Positions 4,698 to 12,914 of a DNA stretch of 20,559 bases are shown one piece after another (the first letter of the stretch is position 1; each line of letters opens with the position of its first letter). Below the pieces are notes generated by a model that had not been told where the DNA came from, did not search any database, and was given only the letters and a program-made list of their open reading frames with translations. Made by a program: the position numbers and the translations under genes. The stretch spans positions 1 to 20,559 of IMG/VR virus record IMGVR_UViG_3300036715_000831. One strand, 5' to 3'. Source of the DNA: a virus.

Positions 4698-7489
4698 AGG
4701 TAGTTCTCCAATTCCTTCATTAGTGCGGCGAAGAGGTTAAAGTGGTGCGAAGAAGTCTTGGCTTTTTCTGATGCCTCAGTTGCGGCGGAATACTTTTCGA
4801 TGATCTCAGAGATCTTATCCTTGGGGATTAGAGTGAAGAGATACTTGGTGGCGAAGTCTTCATTCTTCTCACAGACCTTCTCTTCTAGCTTCTTATCTAG
4901 ACGGCTCTTGGTAGACTTGACATAGGCGAGGAGAGGTTCAAAGAAGCGATCATTCACCCACCAAGCGTGTCTGATGCTGTCGAACTGACCAGAGGATAGG
5001 AAGTCTAAGGCTTTCTTCTCTAGAAGGCCCCACTTGGCTCCCTCGTTGTTCTTATCATTATACTGTTTCATCTCATTGATGAGGTAGTGGTTCTGAGCTA
5101 CGGAATCATTGGTGAACGCCGCAACAGCCTTGGCTTTCTGTTCAGGCCATTCCTTGTCCTTGAAGACTACTTCCTTGTAAGCCTTGGCGTATTCGGAATC
5201 AAAACCATAATCAAGAATTTTCTCGGCTAGCTCAGGCCATGCTTCCTTCTTTACCTCTCTCAAGTAGGAAATACCAGCACTGAGATTATTGGAAGCTAGA
5301 ATCTTGGCTTCTAATTCTGGAGAGGTCTTACCCTGCTCCTTGAAGTAGGTGATTGCGTCACTAAGATTGATAGTAGGAGATGTAATTAGGAATGTTTCTC
5401 CCCTGTCAGAGAGCTTAGGCTTCTCGCCACGAGCTACCGTGTCAGGGTTGTGTTGCCATGCTCTCATTAGATTGTAGTAAGTCTCTAGCTCCTTCTTTGG
5501 AGCGTAGCGAGTTCTTACTGTGGTATCACCAGTTCCACGAGCCTCACCACGAGCCTGTGCCTTGGCATCTCGCTCAGCACGAATCTCAGCCTTGCGGTTC
5601 TCAGCAATACGCTCGGCCCAGTGGAAGGTCTCTAGGTCTAGAGCGTCGAGTCTGTCAGTGACGGCTTTCAACTTAGGAACAGTGGCAAGATCGGTGGTTA
5701 GGCCAGCAGTTAGCATTTCCTTACCGATAGAGGCAAGGACACCTTCGATAGTGCTGTCGTATCTGAATACACCGATGACTTCGTTATACTTGTCCTTGAA
5801 TTCCTTGGCTAGCTCTTCGAAGGACTTCCCAGCAGAGGAGTTGGTGATAGCATCAAACTCTTCCTTGATCCTAGGGATGATGGAATTGGTTTTGATCTCT
5901 TCCTTGATTTCGTTTTTTTCCTGCCAGTTGATATGAGCTTGATCTAGATTGCGCTCAACAGTTCCCATGACCTGTGCTAGATCGGTTAAAGTAGAGGCAC
6001 TAGCAACAGCCTCAGCTACGGAAGCCTTAGCCGCAGGGACTAGGATTTCCTTTCTACGCTTGTTGCACCACTCAATTACTTTGTTGTCGTTGTTAGCGGC
6101 AGATTGGATCTTGTCGATGGCTTCATTTAGTTCCTTGGCTAGTTCGGTTAGACCGAGACCCTTATTGGCGATGTTGGTTAGAGTGGAGGCCATCAAAGGA
6201 CGAACCATGTTGATGATGATGTCTTTGTATTTCTGAACGGCGGCATAGCCAGCAGAGTTCTTAATGCAAGGTATGGTTCCCTGAGGGTCATTGTAGTAAC
6301 GGTATCTCTGCTCTTGGAATCCACTTCCTAGGAGCTTGACTAGCTTGTTGGCTAGCTCGTAGGCTTCTGTGTCCTTACCTTCTTTGATCAGAGACTTTAG
6401 TGTAGCAACTTCAGCATCAAAATTATTAGCGGCTGAGAACTTGGCGAATACCTTGGAGAATAGGCCAGGGATCTTAAAGATGATCTTCTTTTCGTTCTCG
6501 TCAAAGGTTTCATTGTTCTCCATAGCCTTACAGAGAGCGGCCCAGTCGGGGGTGTCTTCAATTTTCTTGATGATACCACGGACTCTTGGGTTGTCCTCAA
6601 GGAACTTGGATACGACTTCTCCAGTGCGCCCATACTTGTCGATGAGGGCCACTAGCTCTTCTTCATCGAAGATCTTGTATCTCTGCTCAAGGAACCTTCT
6701 TTCTAGTTCCTGAAACTCTTTGTTTCCCTTAGCGAACTCTGGATTGGTGGCGAGGACATCCTTGAGGTAGGAGAAGGTTTCAGCTTCAGATAGGTTAGGA
6801 GCCTTGAACTTTTCTAGAACGGTAACAAGGTCGGGATCTGGGTTTGGAACTCTTGAGATGAGGTCGTAAGCTTCAGCATTCATGATCTTTGCAGACTGCA
6901 TGGTGGAGTTGAAGCGGTTCATGAACTGGGGGTGTCCGGTGGTTCCGCCAGAGTGATACTGGAAGAGAGGCTCACCGTTCTTGAATGCGGTGTATAAAGG
7001 AGCTTCCTTTAGGTAATGAGAAGCCATATTCTCGCCTTTTGTACACCAACCGGACTTAGCGGATAGCGCCATAGCGTCAGCTACGGTGGTGACCTTCCAC
7101 ATAATGTAAGTTCCGTCATCAATGAGGACTTCAGCGGAGACATCAGGGATGCCTTCAGCCTTTGGCTCAGTTACGGTGAGTAGGGCGGCACGAAGTCTCT
7201 CGGGATTGTAAGTCATTACATCCTTGGAGTTCTGTCCCCACTCAGCCTTATTCTTAACACGATTGAACTTACCTAGGTCAGCACGGACAATAGCGGTGTC
7301 TTCAGGAAGGTTGATTAGGTGCTGGTTAAGCCAGGAACGAGTAATCCACTCAGCATATGTGCCGGAGGATGTTGGGTCTGCGGCATCTACAATGGTTAGC
7401 TGTTCTTCTGTGGCACCATAGCGGTCCATTAGAATACGCTTCTTCCCATCAGAAATGGCGGCTAAGAGAGTCAATGCACTAAGTTTCAT
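4694..7489 (-). CDS. Large WCT-family protein with long helical repeat region
   Basis: Predicted 931 residues; ATG 7489 has GAGG seven bases upstream. The first 160 residues match the two other WCT proteins here: 'AAISDGKKRIL', DPTSSGTYAEW (Asp38, Trp48), and W148-C149-T150 in 'SGWCTKGEN' followed by 'SHYLKEAPLYTAFKNGE'. The remaining ~770 residues are almost entirely charged helix. From about residue 708 to 795 there are at least three ~28-residue repeats around 'TSPELEAKIL', 'AWPELAEKIL' and 'EWPEQKAKAV', recalling the 'WPE-x-E' repeats of large-phage proteins. A middle stretch ('RAERDAKAQARGEARG') is strongly basic. No zinc module, signal peptide or membrane segment is seen. It may be a virion-internal or scaffold-like protein, as its neighbours are structural, but this is inference. 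Confidence 0.85.
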   Translation of the reverse strand: MKLSALTLLAAISDGKKRILMDRYGATEEQLTIVDAADPTSSGTYAEWITRSWLNQHLINLPEDTAIVRADLGKFNRVKNKAEWGQNSKDVMTYNPERLRAALLTVTEPKAEGIPDVSAEVLIDDGTYIMWKVTTVADAMALSAKSGWCTKGENMASHYLKEAPLYTAFKNGEPLFQYHSGGTTGHPQFMNRFNSTMQSAKIMNAEAYDLISRVPNPDPDLVTVLEKFKAPNLSEAETFSYLKDVLATNPEFAKGNKEFQELERRFLEQRYKIFDEEELVALIDKYGRTGEVVSKFLEDNPRVRGIIKKIEDTPDWAALCKAMENNETFDENEKKIIFKIPGLFSKVFAKFSAANNFDAEVATLKSLIKEGKDTEAYELANKLVKLLGSGFQEQRYRYYNDPQGTIPCIKNSAGYAAVQKYKDIIINMVRPLMASTLTNIANKGLGLTELAKELNEAIDKIQSAANNDNKVIEWCNKRRKEILVPAAKASVAEAVASASTLTDLAQVMGTVERNLDQAHINWQEKNEIKEEIKTNSIIPRIKEEFDAITNSSAGKSFEELAKEFKDKYNEVIGVFRYDSTIEGVLASIGKEMLTAGLTTDLATVPKLKAVTDRLDALDLETFHWAERIAENRKAEIRAERDAKAQARGEARGTGDTTVRTRYAPKKELETYYNLMRAWQHNPDTVARGEKPKLSDRGETFLITSPTINLSDAITYFKEQGKTSPELEAKILASNNLSAGISYLREVKKEAWPELAEKILDYGFDSEYAKAYKEVVFKDKEWPEQKAKAVAAFTNDSVAQNHYLINEMKQYNDKNNEGAKWGLLEKKALDFLSSGQFDSIRHAWWVNDRFFEPLLAYVKSTKSRLDKKLEEKVCEKNEDFATKYLFTLIPKDKISEIIEKYSAATEASEKAKTSSHHFNLFAALMKELENYL

Positions 7490-7543
7490 TTAGAGTCCTC
7501 TATCTATCATAGATACGGGAATAAGATTCCTGATCAATCGTTG

Positions 7544-7693
7544 TTATTCTTCATAGTGGTGGCTATTCTCACCCTCTTTACTATACTGACTTTGCGGGAA
7601 TCTACCCAGTTTTAGGCGTTCTTCTCTGTCATCCCAAGCGTCAATCTCTTCCTGGGTCATTGGTGTGTAGCCGTCTAATCTGTAGCCTTTCAT
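7544..7693 (-). CDS. 49-residue acidic protein
   Basis: A short gene whose ATG (7693) overlaps the stop of the DUF6527-like gene by one base (TGATG), so re-initiation by terminating ribosomes is the likely start mechanism; no clear SD is seen. An ATG four codons further up (7705) is possible. The product includes 'EEIDAWDDREERLKLGR' and ends in 'YEE', suggesting one amphipathic acidic helix. There is no recognisable family. The 54-bp gap after it contains a small palindrome (7501-7515) before the SD of the 931-residue gene. Confidence 0.6.
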   Translation of the reverse strand: MKGYRLDGYTPMTQEEIDAWDDREERLKLGRFPQSQYSKEGENSHHYEE

Positions 7694-8055
7694 CAGTTTG
7701 TCCATTCTGGTAGAGGGACTGTCTGACCTCTTAGTGTATGAGTGCAGTCATCCAAGAAAATTATACTACCTTCTTGTATAAATGAATGACATACAGAGCA
7801 TTTATAACCACCTAAGTCCTCAGGATATAGTTTATTATAGTCACACCAGCATTCTCCTTTATGATCTGGCATATAATGTCCTGATCTTACTAAAATAGAG
7901 GGGGTGAAAGTGGGTTTAGTAGGGTCAGTGTTCCAAGCCCACCTAGGGCCGGGGCCATCTCCAACCTTTACTCCGTGGCATTCGTTACAGCCGGGGCACC
8001 AGAACAAAAGCGTGTTGTCCTGGGCTAAGCGAAGGATGGGGGATAAGACACTCAT
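7693..8055 (-). CDS. DUF6527-like small metal-binding protein
   Basis: Predicted 120 residues; ATG 8055 overlaps the upstream stop (TAATG) and lacks a clear SD, so coupling to the WCT/zinc-finger gene is likely. Motifs in order are 'WCPGCNECHGV', 'RWAWNTD', 'KPTFTPSIL', 'CSVCHSFIQEGSIIFLDDCTH' and 'GQTVPLPEW'. This order (CPGC...H, W-x-W/F-N, PTFxPS, CHSFIxxGxI, DCxH, GQTVPLP) fits my knowledge of DUF6527, a family common in phage and prophage tail regions, where homologues have sometimes carried misleading enzyme names. The conserved Cys and His suggest a bound metal. From memory, DUF6527 members have also been linked to bacterial ubiquitin-like (Bub) operons; no ubiquitin-like, E1-like or E2-like gene is visible here. 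Activity unknown. Confidence 0.75.
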   Translation of the reverse strand: MSVLSPILRLAQDNTLLFWCPGCNECHGVKVGDGPGPRWAWNTDPTKPTFTPSILVRSGHYMPDHKGECWCDYNKLYPEDLGGYKCSVCHSFIQEGSIIFLDDCTHTLRGQTVPLPEWTN

Positions 8056-9662
8056 TAGTCAACCAGGAGTTCTACTAGGTTATTTTGATACTGATCGTCT
8101 TCGATGATTCCGTTGTCTTCAAGCCAGGAGACAATCTCGCTGGCGTCCCACTTTTCATTGGGGTGAGCGTCCTCTCTTATGGCTTCTGGAAGCTTCTCTA
8201 GAATGTAGTCCAAGGGTGCCTTCACCATCTTACGAAGAGCCTCTAATGCCTGCTCTTGGCCTGGGGGGACAAACTCTAGTGCTGTTGCTAGGTCTACATC
8301 GTTCCAGTCGTAGAGATAGCCTTCCTTCTTCATCTTCTCATAGTATGGGTAAACTACAGCTAATTTTATCTCCTGGAAGCGTTTCTCAGCATAAGCTATA
8401 ACTTCTGCCTTAATGGTGTCACCTAGACCTTCAGACTCTACCCAAGCGTCTATGATGCTACCAGTGTCTTCATCCCACTCTTTGGCAAAGCAACTAGGGC
8501 AAACTTCATCACCATTGAACTCCATATTGGTACCCTGCTCAAAGCCCTCACCACAGCTAGCACAACTGTAGAAGTCATGCATGAAGCAGCTTTCGCACAC
8601 GGCTAGCTCCCTTCCTTCTAAGTTAACATCGTAAAAATCGGTGGCTCCTCTACCAGCAGTTCTATAGCTTTCATCACAATGAGGGCAATGCCTAGAACAG
8701 TCAGAGCAAAAAAAGCCGTCATCGGTATATGCGTAGTAGTCGTTCTCTCTGTCAATCTCATTCCCGCAATTTTCACAAGATGAATAACGATCATAGTAGC
8801 AGTCTGTGTGATAGTAGTTACCATCATCATCTGTTCTAATATCGTCGTCATCTTCATCAATTTCCCCACCGCACTCGTGGCACTCTCTGGCGGCTCCCGA
8901 TTTTACACGGATTTTACCTTCTTCTAGACCCTTCTTTACTAGACCATCGAATTGGCCTAAAAACTCCATAAATTTTAAGGTTTCGTCATTGAACACTAAA
9001 CCCCAGGTATTGTTTGAGGTTATGTCATTGCCACTAGCCAGTTCCCCCTCGATCCTGTTTTCTGATACATAAATCTGAGCGTATTTGTCGTTACCATAAG
9101 AATTCTGACTTCCAGATTTAGTGAAGACATAGAGTCTGCCGTCCGATAAGTAGCTCTTACTATAGCTCTCACTTTGAGTACACCAATGAGTTCCTGCTGA
9201 CATGACTTGTGATGCTTCAGGAGTCAATATTTGATAGCAGTAAGCTCCCTCGACTTTGCCTAGGTAGTTGACGCCATCTCTGATATACTTCTTGGCATTC
9301 TCTTCAATGTCTCTAACCTTTTGTTTCTTAGAGTAGTCCTCACGAGATGCTGCCTCTATCAAAGTCTTGAAGGCATCATAAGACAGGTTTAGGACATTCT
9401 TCTCGCCCTTCCATTCAGGATTACGCTTGAGCTTGATATACTCTTGTAGATATGTATTGATCTCGCTTAACTGGCGTAAGCCTGGGAGATGAGTTCTGGA
9501 CGCTTCACGGCATAACCAGTCCGTGAATTCGCCATTCGGAGTTGGGTCAATGTCGGCCAACTTATCCACGACTTGCGGGTCAAGTTTATATTTTTTTACA
9601 AGCGCATCCTTCTTAGCCTGAGAAGCCGCCGCAGTTAGAAAGAAATTTTTAAAGCGAAACAT
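8055..9662 (-). CDS. WCT-family protein with array of treble-clef zinc fingers
   Basis: Predicted 535 residues from ATG 9662, with GAGGTG about five bases upstream and TAATG overlap with the preceding stop. A GTG two codons earlier (9668) has no room for an SD. The N-terminus matches the other WCT proteins: 'AAASQAKKDALVKKY', DPTPNGEFTDW (Asp39, Trp49), then W160-C161-T162 in 'THWCTQSES' and 'KSYLSDGRLYVFTKSGS'. Residues 261-391 hold seven CxxC pairs (CHEC, CENC, CSDC, CPHC, CESC, CASC, CPSC) plus a LIM-like 'YHTDC', enough for about four zinc sites. They are separated by Asp/Tyr-rich linkers such as 'EDDDDIRTDDD'. The last ~145 residues are helical. It resembles the 373-residue paralogue, which has only one zinc module. 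The array probably mediates protein or nucleic-acid contacts; function unknown. Confidence 0.85.
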   Translation of the reverse strand: MFRFKNFFLTAAASQAKKDALVKKYKLDPQVVDKLADIDPTPNGEFTDWLCREASRTHLPGLRQLSEINTYLQEYIKLKRNPEWKGEKNVLNLSYDAFKTLIEAASREDYSKKQKVRDIEENAKKYIRDGVNYLGKVEGAYCYQILTPEASQVMSAGTHWCTQSESYSKSYLSDGRLYVFTKSGSQNSYGNDKYAQIYVSENRIEGELASGNDITSNNTWGLVFNDETLKFMEFLGQFDGLVKKGLEEGKIRVKSGAARECHECGGEIDEDDDDIRTDDDGNYYHTDCYYDRYSSCENCGNEIDRENDYYAYTDDGFFCSDCSRHCPHCDESYRTAGRGATDFYDVNLEGRELAVCESCFMHDFYSCASCGEGFEQGTNMEFNGDEVCPSCFAKEWDEDTGSIIDAWVESEGLGDTIKAEVIAYAEKRFQEIKLAVVYPYYEKMKKEGYLYDWNDVDLATALEFVPPGQEQALEALRKMVKAPLDYILEKLPEAIREDAHPNEKWDASEIVSWLEDNGIIEDDQYQNNLVELLVD

Positions 9663-11722
9663 TACCACCTCGTTTTTGGTTGTTCAGGTCCGAGATGTCG
9701 TTCCACCTCATAGATCATTTCCTGTATAAGTCTTGCATTATCAAGCTCTAGATCATGGTATGTATACTTTGGTTTGTGGCCTGACTCAATCTCTCTCTTC
9801 AGGTCTTTCTTTAGCATGATATAATGCCAATCAATCTTGCTCTTTAGATCCCTTTCAAGGTCCCATGAGTTCTTACCCTTGGCCGTCATTGGACGATCAA
9901 TAGAGTCTAGCTCAATGTCAGCGATGATCCATTCAGCTTCAGCACTATCCTTAACACGAAGATGCCAGTTTCCGAAACGACTCTCTAGCTCAATGTTTAA
10001 GAACTGAGGAGTGCCATCACCCTCGTCAACCATGTATACATTTTCAGCGGCAGTCTTGCTGGCGCGGTGTTCTGGCTCTGGGGGAGGGAGTTGGATAGAC
10101 TCTTGATAGATGGTCTTCTTTTCCTCATCCATCTTGAACTTATACATCCCTCGTGGTAGGGGCTTGTTGGAGAATTGGGTTCTAGAGAAGGTGAAAGTTT
10201 CGGGGTTAAATAGTCCTGTCTTTGCGAAGCTACGGCCTAGATAAAGGATCTTATTGGCATCGTAACGAATACTCTTCTGCTCTCCATCGGCCATTTCGAC
10301 CTCAAGAAACACAAAGCCGTTCTTCATGTCCTTGGTTAAGACCTTCATGGTATCCGCTTGGTTCTCAGGAGAGGTGTAATAATCTCCAACCTCTAGCTCT
10401 TTAGCTCTGAACTCAGCGAAGGCGACCTTACCAGCCAACACAGTTCCATGCGCTCTCCACATTTGTCCAGGATGTTTCATGTTGAGAAACTCGCCCAATG
10501 GGACGGAAGCCCAACGCTTAGTTGAAACTTCTTCGATCATTAACTCGGCTGAGTTATCTAGGCGATCCCCAGCCATCTCTAGGATGAAAGAGGTGATAGC
10601 ATTCATGTTCTGAGATGTGAGTTTCCATACTTCGAAGTTATTGTTGATAACTCTGATCTCATTATAATGCTTCATGAAGAAGTAACGAATATCTCTCCTG
10701 TAAAGCTCGTAATCGTTATTGAATAGCTCGTTCTGTTCTTGCTCTGGTAGTGAGGTCCATAAGGAAGTGTATTGGAAATCCCAAGCGACTGCATTAGTTA
10801 GGGGGTCATTAACGGAAGCTATTTCCCTCCACTCCTCTGCTAACTCTTCGATCTCCACTCCAGTTTCCCTAGCCACTAAATCCGGGTTCATGGATTTTAA
10901 TCTGAGATAGTTCTCCTCTAAGGCTTGCTTGATATCATCCCAGCGACCACAAATAATTGTCTCTTGTGCATAGGACTCGTGGTTGTAGTCACCAGTCTGG
11001 CAGTCCATGTAGTGACCATTGTCGGAGTTAAGCCAGTATTCACCACGGACGAAGTTTTTCCAGGTAGCGGCTTCCTTCTCCTCAGCAAACTTGGTCAAGC
11101 CTTGATTAGTCACTCTAGCAACACCAGCAGGCTTCCCATTACGGTCATAGAGGGTCACGAATAGCTGACCGGGTGTGTTCTTATAGATATTGTTCTTGAA
11201 GCGGCTAATGATCTCCCCAGCTTCTTCTTTGGCCTTTGTCTCCTGGGACTTATCCATCTGTCTTTTCTTCAGACGAAGCTCAAACTCTTTGGCATGGTTC
11301 ACATAAGGAGCGGCTTGTTTATTGGATACTAGGTGTTCCTGGACTTCCCTATAGAAGTCAACGGACACGCCGAATTTAACTTCATGAACCTCACAAGGAT
11401 CTCCCTCCTCAAAGGCTTCCTTGTTTTCCACTTTGTATTGCTCTAAGGCTAGATAAAGGCTTTCCATGAGACCCACAATGACGGTCTCAACGAATCCCCT
11501 CTCATTCAAGAAGATATGCATTTGTTCAACGAGAAGAGCTACTCCACAACTGAAGATATAGTTGGAGTTTAGAGCTTCTGTCTCAGGGAATGGTAAAGTT
11601 AGCGAGAACTGTGGAAAGGTAGGTAGACCTAGGTCCACGGTAATCTGCATACGGGGATTGGCATCCCTGAGGACGCTCAGTGTGAGAGTCCCATATTTCT
11701 CGCTAATGAATGCTTGCTTCAT
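9662..11722 (-). CDS. Unrecognised 686-residue phage protein
   Basis: Start taken at ATG 11722 (GAAGG with an eight-base spacer) rather than a TTG five codons upstream; the stop overlaps the ATG of the zinc-finger WCT gene. No named domain is recognised. What can be seen: a mixed alpha/beta N-terminal ~130 residues; a Lys/Glu-rich likely coiled helix ('RLKKRQMDKSQETKAKEEAG'); an aromatic central region with many Trp and Tyr; a beta-rich stretch ('KELEVGDYYTSP', 'GFVFLEVEMADGEQKSI') that could be an SH3-like barrel; a Pro/Glu linker ('QLPPPEPEHR'); and a C-terminal alpha/beta segment around 'GNWHLRVKDSAEAEW'. It lacks the WCT motif. Position directly after the baseplate genes suggests a tail or virion-associated protein, but non-structural roles are equally open. 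Confidence 0.8.
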   Translation of the reverse strand: MKQAFISEKYGTLTLSVLRDANPRMQITVDLGLPTFPQFSLTLPFPETEALNSNYIFSCGVALLVEQMHIFLNERGFVETVIVGLMESLYLALEQYKVENKEAFEEGDPCEVHEVKFGVSVDFYREVQEHLVSNKQAAPYVNHAKEFELRLKKRQMDKSQETKAKEEAGEIISRFKNNIYKNTPGQLFVTLYDRNGKPAGVARVTNQGLTKFAEEKEAATWKNFVRGEYWLNSDNGHYMDCQTGDYNHESYAQETIICGRWDDIKQALEENYLRLKSMNPDLVARETGVEIEELAEEWREIASVNDPLTNAVAWDFQYTSLWTSLPEQEQNELFNNDYELYRRDIRYFFMKHYNEIRVINNNFEVWKLTSQNMNAITSFILEMAGDRLDNSAELMIEEVSTKRWASVPLGEFLNMKHPGQMWRAHGTVLAGKVAFAEFRAKELEVGDYYTSPENQADTMKVLTKDMKNGFVFLEVEMADGEQKSIRYDANKILYLGRSFAKTGLFNPETFTFSRTQFSNKPLPRGMYKFKMDEEKKTIYQESIQLPPPEPEHRASKTAAENVYMVDEGDGTPQFLNIELESRFGNWHLRVKDSAEAEWIIADIELDSIDRPMTAKGKNSWDLERDLKSKIDWHYIMLKKDLKREIESGHKPKYTYHDLELDNARLIQEMIYEVERHLGPEQPKTRW

Positions 11723-11759
11723 GGATGACGCCTTCAATATAGACTCTCAAATTAGCTAT

Positions 11760-12896
11760 TTAGTCCAAATTGAAGGTATCTAGCTTCTCGCCCTTGATCT
11801 CCCAAACCTTAGAGATGTTGGGGGACACGGCTCCGGGGCGGGAGGCATAGGTTAGAGGTCCATCCTGGATAATGAGGTCAATTGGGCTTTCAATGCTGGT
11901 GGTTGGAGTAGAGATGACTACTGGTCCGGTGGTAGCGTTAACTGGGATGTTAAAGACTAGCTGACCATCCCCAAGTAGTAGGAATCCGTTGGGGTTGCTG
12001 ATAGATCTTGGGAATAGAATAATATCATTAACCTTGACCTGAGTGGCCCCCGTGAACCCGGCTCCGTAGACATTGACTTCCTGACCAACAGGGCCAGAGG
12101 CGGGGGAGAAGAATACGATAGAGGTTGAGGCCAATCCGGTGTTTGGCGTGGTGCCATCGAGGAACGGCGCTTGATAAATAGGGTCATCAAGCTTGCTGTG
12201 TTCGACCACCTGAGCAATGATTCTGAGTTCATCCGTGATGCCGAATCTGCCAGTGATAAATACACTGACATCCTCAATAGGACCAACGGCGACACCGAGA
12301 TCCACACCTACATGGGCTGGCTTAGCCTTGTCAACTGCGGAATAAAGATCGCTAGTGATGTTCTGTAGCCAAGAAATATTGGTAGCGTTGATAGCGGAAT
12401 CGGGTAGTCCAACTGCACGAACACTGATCTTCAAGGTGTTGCGGTCACTCACATCAGAGGTCTTACCGATCTTCTTAAATAGTTCTTCTACTAGAGTTGG
12501 CTGTCCAGTGTAAGCGGTTAGAATGGCACTAATGGATGCTGTGGTTGCCCCCTTGGTGTAAGCCTTGAGCAGATCAATGACAAGGTTCTTGTAGTCCTGA
12601 TCGTATCCGGTAACTCCAGGGTAGTTACGATTAATGAATAAAGGGCCTTCCCACTGTCTTTTGGCATCTGCGGGATTTAAGAAACGGGGGTCTTTACCTA
12701 CGATGTCGTATGCGTGGTAAAATTCAAGACGGCCTAGCTCTGCGGCGACATTTCTTAGGTGTCTGCCCCACATTGTTTGGTCATTACGGGAGATGTAGAA
12801 ATTGGGAACATTAGCGATAAGCTGACGAAACTCAGAGTCCTCATATTGAATAAGGTCTTCTCTAGTCTTTTCGTAAGCCTTGGTTACATCTTGCAT
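11760..12896 (-). CDS. Baseplate/tail protein in gpI position, with IPT/TIG domain
   Basis: Predicted 378 residues; ATG 12896 preceded by AGGGGA, 18 bp after the J gene. The helical N-terminal half ('MWGRHLRNVAAELGRLEFYHAYD', then 'DPRFLNPADAKRQW') resembles the N-terminal part of gpI-like baseplate proteins that follow gpJ in contractile-tail phages. From about residue 260 to 335 there is a probable IPT/TIG immunoglobulin-like domain: 'FFSPASGPVGQEVNVYGAGF' (Phe263 onward), then 'VPVNATTGPVV'-type spacing, here 'IPVNATTGPVVIS'. IPT/TIG domains are common in phage tail and fibre proteins. Likely role: a baseplate wedge or rim component contacting gpJ, perhaps a fibre attachment site. The gene order J then this protein supports the assignment more than sequence similarity does. 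Confidence 0.65.
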   Translation of the reverse strand: MQDVTKAYEKTREDLIQYEDSEFRQLIANVPNFYISRNDQTMWGRHLRNVAAELGRLEFYHAYDIVGKDPRFLNPADAKRQWEGPLFINRNYPGVTGYDQDYKNLVIDLLKAYTKGATTASISAILTAYTGQPTLVEELFKKIGKTSDVSDRNTLKISVRAVGLPDSAINATNISWLQNITSDLYSAVDKAKPAHVGVDLGVAVGPIEDVSVFITGRFGITDELRIIAQVVEHSKLDDPIYQAPFLDGTTPNTGLASTSIVFFSPASGPVGQEVNVYGAGFTGATQVKVNDIILFPRSISNPNGFLLLGDGQLVFNIPVNATTGPVVISTPTTSIESPIDLIIQDGPLTYASRPGAVSPNISKVWEIKGEKLDTFNLD

Positions 12897-12914
12897 TGGT
12901 TCCCCTACTTCCTA

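Noticed and set aside
5520-5936. Plus-strand open frame of 138 codons, with others at 5949-6236 and 6369-6713
   Set aside because: They lie antisense within the 931-residue WCT gene, have low-complexity Ser/Leu-rich products, and read as shadows of its codon bias.
7501-7515. Palindrome TATCTA-TCA-TAGATA before the 931-residue gene, with a TATGAT-like -10 on the minus strand
   Set aside because: No -35 box at an acceptable distance, and the stem is too AT-rich and short for a terminator; probably chance.
9660-9668. GTG start at 9668 for the zinc-finger WCT gene, and likewise TTG starts at 11737 and 4156 for two other genes
   Set aside because: In each case a downstream start (ATG 9662, ATG 11722, GTG 4084) has a properly spaced SD, while the upstream codon does not.
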